This document shows, in pieces, positions 1 to 6,348 of a DNA stretch of 6,348 nt. Location of the stretch: positions 1 through 6,348 of the forward strand of contig CBFCZU010000243.1 in the NCBI GenBank assembly GCA_965602635.1, given 5' to 3'. Position 1 is the stretch's first letter. Every line of letters starts with the position of its first letter. The notes below the pieces were generated by a model. The model was not told where the DNA came from. It worked only from the letters and a program-made list of their open reading frames with translations, and did not search any database. The translations under genes were made by a program, and so were the position numbers. The stretch is from CBFCZU01 sp965602635 (GTDB lineage Bacteria > Planctomycetota > Phycisphaerae > SM23-33).

Positions 1-2631
1 GTCCCGGTCCTGTTCACGGATGCCGTGCGTGGCCCGGGTCGCACGATCGTGACGGTGCGGACGAGCTCGGGCAGCTTCTCCTTCCAGCCTGTCGACCTGC
101 GCACCGGGTCGATTCTGGCGCCCGAGCACGGATTCTTCGTCCGCGCTCCTCTTCGGAAGCAGCCGAAGCCCGCGGCCCGCAAGGGTTCGGAGGTCCCTCC
201 ACCCGGGGACCTGCTGAAGGCGAAGCTGGATGCGCGCGAAGGCCCCGCGGCCGTCAGCGGCTGGGGGACCAAGGACACGCCTTGTATCTACGCCAACACC
301 GCTCAGCAGCCGGCCGTCCTTCTGGGCGGCATCATCAGGGTGCCTCCGCGCAGCGTCGCGGCGCACCCGGCGCCGGGCCGCGACGTCGCCGCTGGCTGGC
401 GAAGCCCCGTCGCCGGCAAGGTGAGCGTGCGGGCCAAGGTCGCCGACGCCCACCCCTCCGGCGGCAACGGCGTGGAGTGGTCGCTCGTCCACGACGCCAA
501 GGCGGGCCGCAATGTCCTGGCCAACGGGGCGATCGACCGCGGCGGGGCGCAGACGATCCCCCAGGCCGCGAATGCCGGCAAGCTGGCAGCGGTGGCCGTC
601 GAGCCGGGCGACGTGCTCTCGCTGGTCGTGGGCGCCCGCGGCAGCCACACATGCGACACCACGTCCATCGAGCTGACCATCGCGGAGGTCGGCGGCAAGG
701 GACGCACGTGGGGCCTGGCCAAGGACGTCGTCGGCGACATCCAGGCAGGCAACCCGCACGCCGACTCATTCGGGAACGCCGCGGTCTGGCACTTCTACGC
801 ACCCCCGCGCCTGCCCGAGCACGGGGCCTTCCCGGTGCCGCCCAGGATGTTCGAGTCCAAGGCCGCCACCGCGCGCGAGTACGTCGAGGAGCTCGCCGCA
901 CGCAAGCTCAGCACGATCCGCCAGATGGTGCGGGAGCACCGGGAACAGACCTGGGAGGGGGCCATGGAAGCGATGCACGGGAAGCGAGAGTGGCCCCCGT
1001 TTCCGAAGGTGCCGTATGGCCCGAAGATGGCGGTGCAGGTGCCGTGCAAGCACCTGACCGCGCTCTGGCGCATCGGCGCCTGGCAGATCATCAAGAACTG
1101 CCCGCGGATACACCGCTCGGACATCCCCAAGGTCGGCAAGTCCGGCGACGCAGGAGGCTGCAAGAGAGTCGGCCCCAAAGACCCTCAGGGCGTCTACGTC
1201 GTGCGCGACAATCCCTTTCCTCCCCTGGGCTGCGAGACGGACCGCATTCTCTGGGCACTCGACCACATGGGCATGCACGAGGTGGCGCGGGATGGCATGT
1301 CCATCTGGCTGGAGAACCAGCAGAAGGACGGCTCGCTGTCCCTCAACTCGGGGATGGAGCGCGCTCACAAGTTTGGGGCCTTGCACCTCCTGTGGGTCAT
1401 GGCGGAGCATTACCGGCTCACGGGAGACACGGAGTGGCTGAAGAAAGAGCTGCCCAGGCTGAAGGCCGCGGCGCGCTGGATCACCAGCCGCCGCCGAGCC
1501 ACGATGAAGGAGAAGCTCTCGCAGGCGGAAATCGATGGGATCAAGGCTGGCACCTGGTCGCCCTATGGGCTCCAGCCCCGAATCACGATGGGCGACGGCG
1601 ACCCGGCGGGGGCGCGGTACTTCTACGTGGCGGATGCGTCCGCCCATCAGTCCGTGAGATTGCTGGCAGATGCCATCTCCGAGATCGATCCGCAGGCCGG
1701 CGCCGAGCTGTCGGCGGAAGCGGACAGGTACGGCAAGGACATCCTGCCCGTCCTGGAGGAGTCCCTGGTTCTATCACCGGTGATCAAGGTCCGGGACGGC
1801 ACGTACCGTTCGTTCCTTCCCCAGGGCTTTCAGGACCGCGGCCCGCGGGCGATCGCGCTGCCCGAAGGGGCGAACATATTCTCCCATTGCGGGCCCTATT
1901 CCTCCGATATTGTCGCGACCTCCGCATCGATCGAGGCGTGGCTGAGGAGCGGGCTGCTGTCGATCGATGACCCACGGATCGACGGGCACTTCGACGTGCT
2001 GGAGGACGTGTTCCTGCTGGACAATCCCTGGGTGCGCAAGAGAACGAGCCCCTACGATCGGGGGAAGCAATGGTTCAGCAACGCCGGCTTTGGATACCAG
2101 TCTGGTTGGGAACGGCTGCCGGACTTCTACCTGGCGAAGGATGATATCCCCAATTTCCTCCGTTCCTGGCTCAATCGCTGCGCGGTGGACATGAATCTCG
2201 GGAACTACACCTTCAACGAGCACACGACGTTTGCGCACAACGACAAGTCGCACGGGAACGCGGTGTTCCTGTCGAATTTCCGCAACATGCTGGTCATGGA
2301 GGGCGGCGATTCGCTCTGGCTGGCCCGGGGCACGCCGCGCGTGTGGCTGGAGCAGGGCAAGACGATCTCGGTGACGAACGCGCCGACCCACTTCGGCACG
2401 GTGAGCTACGAGATCGTCTCCGACGCGGACAACGGCAGGGTCACCACAACCGTTGAGCTGCCCGGTCGCAAGCCGCCCAAGGCGGTACTCCTGCGGCTCC
2501 GCCATCCCAAGGCCGCGCCGATCAAGAGCGTGACGATGAACGGTCGGCCGTGGACCGACTTCGATGCTGCGAAGGAGGCCATCCGGCTGCACGATGTGAA
2601 AGGGACGATCAAGGTGGAAGCCGTTTACTGA
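1..2631 (+). CDS. Large multidomain (alpha/alpha)6 six-hairpin glycosidase-like protein, 5' end cut off by the window
   Basis: The frame is open from base 1, so the start lies outside the window. The GTG at 25 is only an internal codon, and 876 residues are visible. Residues 1-48 look like the end of a beta domain (FQPVDLRTGSILAPEHGFFV). A linker rich in Pro, Lys and Arg follows. Residues about 88-230 form a beta-rich, probably jelly-roll domain with the core GWRSPVAGKVSV and HPSGGNGVEWSL. Residues about 285-775 are mostly helical and resemble an (alpha/alpha)6 toroid of the six-hairpin glycosidase superfamily (ALWRIGAWQI, LGCETDRILWALDHMG, FGALHLLWVMAEHYRLTGD, NEHTTFAHND). Residues about 776-876 form a C-terminal beta domain (TPRVWLEQGKTI, VLLRLRHP). 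E412, D532, D534 and E740 are acidic residues in conserved-looking patches, but I cannot assign catalytic roles. Export is likely from the architecture, but the signal peptide would be off-window. Family and substrate are unknown. It is convergent with the GH-A gene. Confidence 0.8.
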   Translation, partial: VPVLFTDAVRGPGRTIVTVRTSSGSFSFQPVDLRTGSILAPEHGFFVRAPLRKQPKPAARKGSEVPPPGDLLKAKLDAREGPAAVSGWGTKDTPCIYANTAQQPAVLLGGIIRVPPRSVAAHPAPGRDVAAGWRSPVAGKVSVRAKVADAHPSGGNGVEWSLVHDAKAGRNVLANGAIDRGGAQTIPQAANAGKLAAVAVEPGDVLSLVVGARGSHTCDTTSIELTIAEVGGKGRTWGLAKDVVGDIQAGNPHADSFGNAAVWHFYAPPRLPEHGAFPVPPRMFESKAATAREYVEELAARKLSTIRQMVREHREQTWEGAMEAMHGKREWPPFPKVPYGPKMAVQVPCKHLTALWRIGAWQIIKNCPRIHRSDIPKVGKSGDAGGCKRVGPKDPQGVYVVRDNPFPPLGCETDRILWALDHMGMHEVARDGMSIWLENQQKDGSLSLNSGMERAHKFGALHLLWVMAEHYRLTGDTEWLKKELPRLKAAARWITSRRRATMKEKLSQAEIDGIKAGTWSPYGLQPRITMGDGDPAGARYFYVADASAHQSVRLLADAISEIDPQAGAELSAEADRYGKDILPVLEESLVLSPVIKVRDGTYRSFLPQGFQDRGPRAIALPEGANIFSHCGPYSSDIVATSASIEAWLRSGLLSIDDPRIDGHFDVLEDVFLLDNPWVRKRTSPYDRGKQWFSNAGFGYQSGWERLPDFYLAKDDIPNFLRSWLNRCAVDMNLGNYTFNEHTTFAHNDKSHGNAVFLSNFRNMLVMEGGDSLWLARGTPRVWLEQGKTISVTNAPTHFGTVSYEIVSDADNGRVTTTVELPGRKPPKAVLLRLRHPKAAPIKSVTMNGRPWTDFDAAKEAIRLHDVKGTIKVEAVY

Positions 2632-2683
2632 TGCTGGCGTACCCGCATAGCACTGCGGTCGGGGAGGACCCGCCTCCGCATCA
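2629..2683. terminator. Possible bidirectional terminator: inverted repeat containing both convergent stop codons
   Basis: TGATGC at 2629-2634 is the exact inverse of GCATCA at 2678-2683. The repeat can extend inward as GGCG (2636-2639) pairing with CGCC (2671-2674) across a small internal loop. A competing inner hairpin is GGAGG (2663-2667) with CCTCC (2673-2677) around a 5-base loop. Each arm holds the TGA stop of one of the two convergent genes, so transcripts from either side could fold here. There is no T tract on either strand, so a classical intrinsic terminator is not shown. A 6-base match can also arise by chance. Confidence 0.3.
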
Positions 2684-5329
2684 GTTCCCCTCGAGCAGGA
2701 ACCAGTGCGTGCCCTTGTCGGTCGGCAACGCAATGCTGTAGGCCCCGCCCTTCGACCGGAGTGCGATGGGCTCCATCGTGCTCCCGTCGCTCTTGAGCGG
2801 CACCAGGCGCAGGCCCTTGGCCTCCGAAGCCAGCGTGATCGTGCCGGCCACCGGTTCCGAGAGGAACTGCCTGTCCTTGTTCAGACTCATCCGCGCTGAG
2901 GTCGAGACGAGGATGCGTCTGGATGCCTTCAGGGCCTTGCGGTCCAGGCTGCTGAGAGCGACCGCGGCTTTCGGGACCAGCATGTGGAACGCAGCGTCGG
3001 CCGTGCGGATCGTCTCGCCCTTGAGCCGGCCCATCGCCAGTTGGGTGCGCGGGGTATCGAGGACGAAGATGCCCTTGATCCAGTTCCGCCTGAGTTCGCC
3101 CGTATCGGAAACCACCTCGTCGCCCGGTGGGATGAAGTCGCGGTTCAGGTCGGTGACGCTCTCGGCTCCTGCCGGCGCCGCGGTTGGCTTGAACCATCCC
3201 AGTTCCCTGATCTGGCCGATCCCGACCGTCAGCCGGTGCCGCTCCATGGCCGTCCGGATCGCGCGGGAGGTCCTCTCGTTGACTTCCCGGAACATCGCCT
3301 GGTCGCGCGGCAAGGACAGGAAGAGCGTCTTGGCCGCCAGCCCGACGTGTCCCTCGCGGTAGATCAGCGCCGCGGCCGGGGCCATGCCCATGGTCTGCGG
3401 CACCGTGTAGCTGTTCCACGGGCTGTACCCCACGCCCCGAAGCGCGTCCTGGGAGTAGGCGTACAGCATGCAGGCATCCCAGCCCTGGAACGCCGCGATC
3501 GCGGCCAGATAGGGCATGGTGGTGAACGCATCCAGCCCGGCGCCGTGGGCCTCCATGTTGTACTCGGAGATGATCTTCGGGGAGTCGGCCAGGCGGGCCA
3601 TGGCAATGGAGTGGAACGCGCTGCCGGCGTAGCGCGGGTTCAGATCGAGGAACTCAGCCCGAGAGTAACCGTGGGAGTCGATCACGTCGCCCGCCTTCAA
3701 CGCGGGCAGCGACAGCAACGCCATGTTCCCCCAGATGTGCCCGGAGCAGATCGGCACCCTGACGCCCAGTGCCCGCAGGAACTCGGCGGCCCGCCGGTTC
3801 CACCGGTATTCCATGTCGTTCAGCAGCAGTTTGCCCGCACCCGGCAACCAGGTCACCCCCAAGGGTCCCTCCTTCAGACCCGTCTTGGCGGCGAAAGCCT
3901 TGAGCGCCGCAAGGTACTTCTGGCGATGCCACGGCGTGGCCTTGTTGCCGAGGAACCGATGGCCGAAGTGGCCGGTCAGGTCGTTCTCGTTCCAGATCAT
4001 GATGCCGGCGATGGCAGGTTCGTCCTTCAGGGCCAGTCCGGTGTGGGGGTTGAGGCGCGTCAGCAGTGCCCTGCTCGTCGTCCGCCAGAGCTCTTCGATC
4101 CGGGGGTTGAGGTAGCTGAATCCCTCGCCGAGCGGTCGCGGGCGGTTGTAGGTCCTCACGATCTCGTCCCAGCCGGGGATGTTGTCGCCGGGAAGAAACG
4201 GCCGGTAGGTGATCATGTCCAGCCACACGTAGATGCCCTGATCCTTGAGCGCCTTGACCCAGTAGAAGAGCGTGTCGAGGCAGGCATCGTCCAGCCTGTC
4301 CGTCGTCGGACCCTTGGCGATCAGGTTGGGTTGCACCCAGTTGCTGTCGGCCTGGGTGAAGCGCACGAGGTTGCAGCCCAATTGCGCCAGCCGCTTGGCG
4401 TGTCGGTCGATCCGCGCCTTGTCGGTCTTGCCGTCGCGGCCGCGAGGGAACAGGGTGTAGGCAGACAGCCCCATCCCCCAGAGGCGCGCCGGCGTGCCGT
4501 CGGTGAAGGCGAGCGCGCTCCCCTTGGCCCGGACGAAGCCGTGCGTGCCGGCGGGCCTCTCATTCAGATCGCTCAGATCAATGAACGACGCATCCCGGCT
4601 CAGTGCGCCGACGAACCAGTCCTTCGTGTCCGCCGCGTACCGTTCCTCGGCCGGTGCGAGCGCGGTGCCGCCCTCCGGCAGCGTCACGGTCATGGCCTGG
4701 CCGAGCTTGCCGGGGGTGATCGGCGCCTCGTAGAACATGCACCGGATCTCGTGCTTGTTGTTCCGCTCGAAGTACAGGGAGGCGAGGGGTGTGGAGAAGC
4801 CGACTGTGATGGTCTTCCCCGGGGCCACTTCCCAGGTGAACCCGGTCCGGTCCTCCTTGAGCGCCGGAGCGGCGGTGCAGCCCCGTCGGGCGGCCGACTC
4901 CAGGTCGAGGAAGAACGTCAGCCCCCCGTGAGGTTGCTTGGCACCGGGCTCGCCCTCAACCCGCCACTCCTTCTGCACCGTCAGGTGCCATTCCCACTGG
5001 AGCTGGTTGGCGGCCGATATGCGGAACCCGCCGCGGCCCTCGATCCCCAATCCCGGGACCTTCCAGGTGAATGGGGTGGTTCCGTCGGCGGCGCGCCGGT
5101 CGCACTGGAACGTCACATTCTGCCACTGATAGTTCCTCGACCACCATTGCGGCAGTGCCTTCAGCACGCCGGCTGAATCCACCTTGACCGCTACAATGCT
5201 CCTGGTGTCTCGGCCCGGCTCCGCTTGGATCACCGGCGGGGCCTCGGCGAGCGGCGCTTCGCCACCCGCAACGGCCCGCACCAGGAACCACGCGCCCATT
5301 GCCACCGCCAGGACTTGCCGCTTGCTCAT
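2681..5329 (-). CDS. Exported clan GH-A-type (beta/alpha)8 glycoside hydrolase with flanking beta domains
   Basis: This 882-residue protein probably hydrolyses a glycan outside the cytoplasm by the retaining mechanism of clan GH-A. A signal peptide is visible: MSKRQ, then a hydrophobic stretch with a likely cut after AVA at residue 21. There is no lipobox. Residues about 35-235 are a beta domain. The barrel runs from about 265 to 665: strand 1 RLWGMGL (282-288), strand 2 GCNLVRF (318-324, with the clan-typical Arg323), strand 3 GIYVWLDM (365-372), strand 4 GIMIWNEND (442-450), strand 5 VPICSGHIWG (525-534), strand 6 VIDSHGY (549-555), strand 7 PKIISEYN (584-591) and strand 8 ACMLYAYSQ (619-627). 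E448, after Asn447, fits the acid/base, and E589 fits the nucleophile. Residues about 690-882 form a C-terminal beta region with DTPRTQ at 758-763. The start is fixed by a strong ribosome binding site. I cannot name the GH family or substrate; a GH5-like, GH2-like or unclassified GH-A member are all possible. Confidence 0.88.
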   Translation of the reverse strand: MSKRQVLAVAMGAWFLVRAVAGGEAPLAEAPPVIQAEPGRDTRSIVAVKVDSAGVLKALPQWWSRNYQWQNVTFQCDRRAADGTTPFTWKVPGLGIEGRGGFRISAANQLQWEWHLTVQKEWRVEGEPGAKQPHGGLTFFLDLESAARRGCTAAPALKEDRTGFTWEVAPGKTITVGFSTPLASLYFERNNKHEIRCMFYEAPITPGKLGQAMTVTLPEGGTALAPAEERYAADTKDWFVGALSRDASFIDLSDLNERPAGTHGFVRAKGSALAFTDGTPARLWGMGLSAYTLFPRGRDGKTDKARIDRHAKRLAQLGCNLVRFTQADSNWVQPNLIAKGPTTDRLDDACLDTLFYWVKALKDQGIYVWLDMITYRPFLPGDNIPGWDEIVRTYNRPRPLGEGFSYLNPRIEELWRTTSRALLTRLNPHTGLALKDEPAIAGIMIWNENDLTGHFGHRFLGNKATPWHRQKYLAALKAFAAKTGLKEGPLGVTWLPGAGKLLLNDMEYRWNRRAAEFLRALGVRVPICSGHIWGNMALLSLPALKAGDVIDSHGYSRAEFLDLNPRYAGSAFHSIAMARLADSPKIISEYNMEAHGAGLDAFTTMPYLAAIAAFQGWDACMLYAYSQDALRGVGYSPWNSYTVPQTMGMAPAAALIYREGHVGLAAKTLFLSLPRDQAMFREVNERTSRAIRTAMERHRLTVGIGQIRELGWFKPTAAPAGAESVTDLNRDFIPPGDEVVSDTGELRRNWIKGIFVLDTPRTQLAMGRLKGETIRTADAAFHMLVPKAAVALSSLDRKALKASRRILVSTSARMSLNKDRQFLSEPVAGTITLASEAKGLRLVPLKSDGSTMEPIALRSKGGAYSIALPTDKGTHWFLLEGN

Positions 5330-5393
5330 GTCCGCCTCCTTGTGAAGCCGACCGACTGGAGCGCTCCCGCCAGGGATGGGGAGGGCAGCGGAC
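5330..5393 (-). promoter_or_regulatory. Intergenic gap with boundary-to-boundary inverted repeat
   Basis: The 64-base gap between the transglutaminase-like gene and the GH-A gene begins with GTCCGC (5330-5335) and ends with its exact inverse GCGGAC (5388-5393). One arm abuts the start codon of the GH-A gene and overlaps the edge of its ribosome binding site; the other abuts the stop codon of the upstream gene. Between them is a perfect 10-base palindrome, GGAGCGCTCC (5358-5367). I see no convincing promoter boxes. The short gap and shared strand suggest co-transcription. If the arms pair in the mRNA, access to the ribosome binding site would be reduced, but this is inference. Confidence 0.35.
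5335..5341 (-). promoter_or_regulatory. Strong Shine-Dalgarno site of the GH-A gene
   Basis: Read on the minus strand, AAGGAGG ends five bases before the ATG at 5329. This near-perfect site fixes the start and puts the signal peptide at the protein's first residue. The five bases between the site and ATG, plus the last G of the site, form one arm of the inverted repeat that spans the intergenic gap. Confidence 0.8.
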
Positions 5394-6182
5394 TCACGCC
5401 ACCGGATGGTACGGCGGCAGATCGCAGGGGTCCTCCTTCCACCCGCGTTCCGCGCCGAAGTAGACGTAGATGTCCTTCCAGTGGTCCCAGTTCTCGATGC
5501 TCTTGCCGGCGTGCTGGCCCAGGAGGCGGTTGGTCGGCACCCAGGCCAGGCAGGCGTAGCAGGTGAAGCTCCGCTCGTCGATCTTCGTCCAACCGTACTG
5601 AGGGTACTTCCGCAGAAGATACGGGAAGTCCTCCTTGGTGACGATCTGCCGCCGCGGCCCCAGGATCACCTGGAGGCCCTCGGCCTGGCGCGTGAACCAC
5701 TGCCGGGCGGCCTCGTAGGCGCTGACCGGCTCGCCGTCGATGGCGACGCAGCCGCCATACGTGGGCTCGAAACAGATCCAGCGCTTCCGCTCCTTCGACC
5801 AGACCTCCACGATGTTGTGGTTGCTGAGACGATAGTCCTCCTCCGCGCGGCGGACGCTGATCGGCCGCGCGACCCACCCCAGCGCCGTGGCGGCCGCGCA
5901 GAACACGATCGCATAGTGGGCACAGTAGAAGGTATGCCCCGCCGCGCAGGCCTCGAGGATCTCCAGCGCGTTCTCGGTCTGGAGTGTCGGCCGCCCGAAC
6001 AGGTAGAACTGCCCGTACGTCCACTCCGCGAGGCGCAGCAGCTTGTCCATCTCGCCGCCGGTCGTGGCCAGCGAATCGAGCCTGTACGCCTCCCGCAACT
6101 GCGAGAGCTTCTCGCTCCGCGGATCTCCGAATAGGAAGCGGTCCACGAACTGCTTCTGCGAGGACGTCAGACGAATGGCCAT
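5394..6182 (-). CDS. Transglutaminase-like (papain-fold) thiol enzyme, no signal peptide
   Basis: This 262-residue protein has the order of motifs expected for the bacterial transglutaminase-like superfamily. A Cys87 nucleophile lies at a helix start (GHTFYCAHYAIVF) and is followed by ATALGWVARPISVR. His122 lies in NHNIVEVW, and the third position lies in RWICFEPTYGG. Members of this fold act as peptidases, amidases or amide-forming enzymes. The usual Asp of the triad is Glu139 here. The protein has eight cysteines (79, 87, 95, 137, 145, 208, 211, 253), including a CxxC at 208-211. The tail is rich in aromatic residues (NWDHWKDIYVYFG). I chose ATG at 6182 because GGGAG lies five bases upstream. 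An in-frame ATG at 6236 would add 18 poorly convincing residues. No export signal is visible with either start, so it is probably cytoplasmic. It is likely the gene before the GH-A gene in one operon. Fold assignment is fairly sure; the reaction and substrate are not known. Confidence 0.8.
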   Translation of the reverse strand: MAIRLTSSQKQFVDRFLFGDPRSEKLSQLREAYRLDSLATTGGEMDKLLRLAEWTYGQFYLFGRPTLQTENALEILEACAAGHTFYCAHYAIVFCAAATALGWVARPISVRRAEEDYRLSNHNIVEVWSKERKRWICFEPTYGGCVAIDGEPVSAYEAARQWFTRQAEGLQVILGPRRQIVTKEDFPYLLRKYPQYGWTKIDERSFTCYACLAWVPTNRLLGQHAGKSIENWDHWKDIYVYFGAERGWKEDPCDLPPYHPVA

Positions 6183-6290
6183 GCGGTCTCCCGACTGCTG
6201 AAAGGCAACATCGCACCACCCGCCGCAAGGCTGCATGATGCGGCTGGGCGTTCCGGCTGTCTGGGACAGGACGGGGTTCTGCGCCGACCG
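6183..6290 (-). other. Intergenic gap upstream of the transglutaminase-like gene, with two small hairpins
   Basis: This 108-base gap follows the stop of the partial gene at the right edge. Two small inverted repeats are visible. CTGTC (6257-6261) pairs with GACAG (6265-6269) around a 3-base loop, and GCCGCA (6222-6227) pairs with TGCGGC (6239-6244) around an 11-base loop. Neither is followed by a T tract. I find no clear -35/-10 pair on the minus strand. The gap could hold a weak terminator or a promoter, or simply be an operon spacer. Confidence 0.3.
6188..6192 (-). promoter_or_regulatory. Shine-Dalgarno site that decides the start of the transglutaminase-like gene
   Basis: GGGAG on the minus strand sits five bases before the ATG at 6182. 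This supports the shorter 262-residue protein over the form that would begin at 6236. Confidence 0.6.
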
Positions 6291-6348
6291 TCAATCCTTT
6301 TCAATCAGGCTGAGCCAGCGGATCTCGCCGTAGCCGTCGTGAGAGACC
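6291..6348 (-). CDS. C-terminal tail of an unidentified protein, cut off by the right edge
   Basis: Read on the minus strand from base 6347, the frame gives VSHDGYGEIRWLSLIEKD and then a TGA stop at 6291-6293. The codon third positions are mostly G or C (14 of 18), as in the neighbouring genes, while the other two frames stop sooner and lack this bias. The sequence pattern, with alternating hydrophobic residues, fits a terminal beta strand. The piece is too short to name a family. It lies 108 bases upstream of the transglutaminase-like gene on the same strand and may be the preceding operon member. Confidence 0.5.
   Translation of the reverse strand, partial: VSHDGYGEIRWLSLIEKD

Noticed and set aside
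25..27. GTG at 25 as the true start of the first gene
   Set aside because: The frame is open to base 1, the codons before it continue the same beta-strand-like sequence (VPVLFTDAVRGPG), and no signal peptide follows, so the gene must begin upstream of the window.
282..1970. A 562-codon open frame on the plus strand overlapping the first gene in another frame
   Set aside because: The translation is Arg- and Gly-rich with no recognisable domains, and the overlapping frame gives a coherent multidomain protein.
2984..5176. A 730-codon open frame on the plus strand opposite the GH-A gene
   Set aside because: It is a shadow of the real gene in high-GC DNA. Its translation is low in complexity, rich in Arg, Gly, Pro and Gln, and shows no domain motif, while the opposite strand gives a complete barrel enzyme with signal peptide and ribosome binding site.
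6183..6236. Upstream ATG at 6236 as the start of the transglutaminase-like gene
   Set aside because: It would add 18 residues with no signal-peptide character (MQPCGGWCDVAF...), has no clear ribosome binding site, and would overlap the small hairpin at 6222-6244. The ATG at 6182 has GGGAG at good spacing.
5326..6294. A 322-codon minus-strand frame overlapping the transglutaminase-like gene
   Set aside because: It lacks any family motif, whereas the other frame holds the Cys/His motifs and a ribosome binding site at the chosen start.
1..6348. CRISPR arrays, tRNA or rRNA genes, insertion-sequence ends, riboswitches
   Set aside because: I saw no regularly spaced repeats, no cloverleaf or rRNA-like sequence, no transposase motifs, and no gap longer than about 110 bases that could hold a typical riboswitch.

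Overview
The window is high-GC DNA (about two-thirds G+C by eye). It carries four tightly packed genes or gene parts and no RNA genes, CRISPR arrays, insertion sequences or other mobile-element signs that I can see. The protein types (large exported polysaccharide-degrading enzymes with added beta domains, plus a transglutaminase-fold protein) suggest a carbohydrate-degrading bacterium of the Planctomycetota or a neighbouring group such as Verrucomicrobiota, Lentisphaerota or Hydrogenedentota, probably environmental. That assignment is an inference from style of proteins, not a proven match.

Layout. From the left edge to 2631, on the plus strand, lies the 3' part of a large gene. Its product has the tail of an N-terminal beta domain, a beta-rich possible carbohydrate-binding domain, a long helical six-hairpin (alpha/alpha)6 glycosidase-like domain and a C-terminal beta domain. 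It meets, tail to tail across 49 bases, a complete minus-strand gene (2681-5329) for an exported clan GH-A-type glycoside hydrolase. All eight barrel strands and both catalytic glutamates can be picked out. Upstream of it on the same strand, 64 bases away, is a gene (5394-6182) for a transglutaminase-like thiol enzyme with no signal peptide. At the right edge a minus-strand reading frame ends at 6291 and looks like the C-terminal tail of another protein.

How they may work together. The three minus-strand genes are probably co-transcribed from right to left. The GH-A enzyme would act on a glycan outside the cytoplasm, and the convergent (alpha/alpha)6 protein probably acts on a related glycan. 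The transglutaminase-fold protein is the odd member: it could be a cytoplasmic peptidase or amidase. No substrate can be named from the sequence.

Structure outside the genes is limited to short inverted repeats. One pair includes the two convergent stop codons, and another spans exactly the gap between the transglutaminase and hydrolase genes. There is no gene-free stretch longer than about 110 bases.
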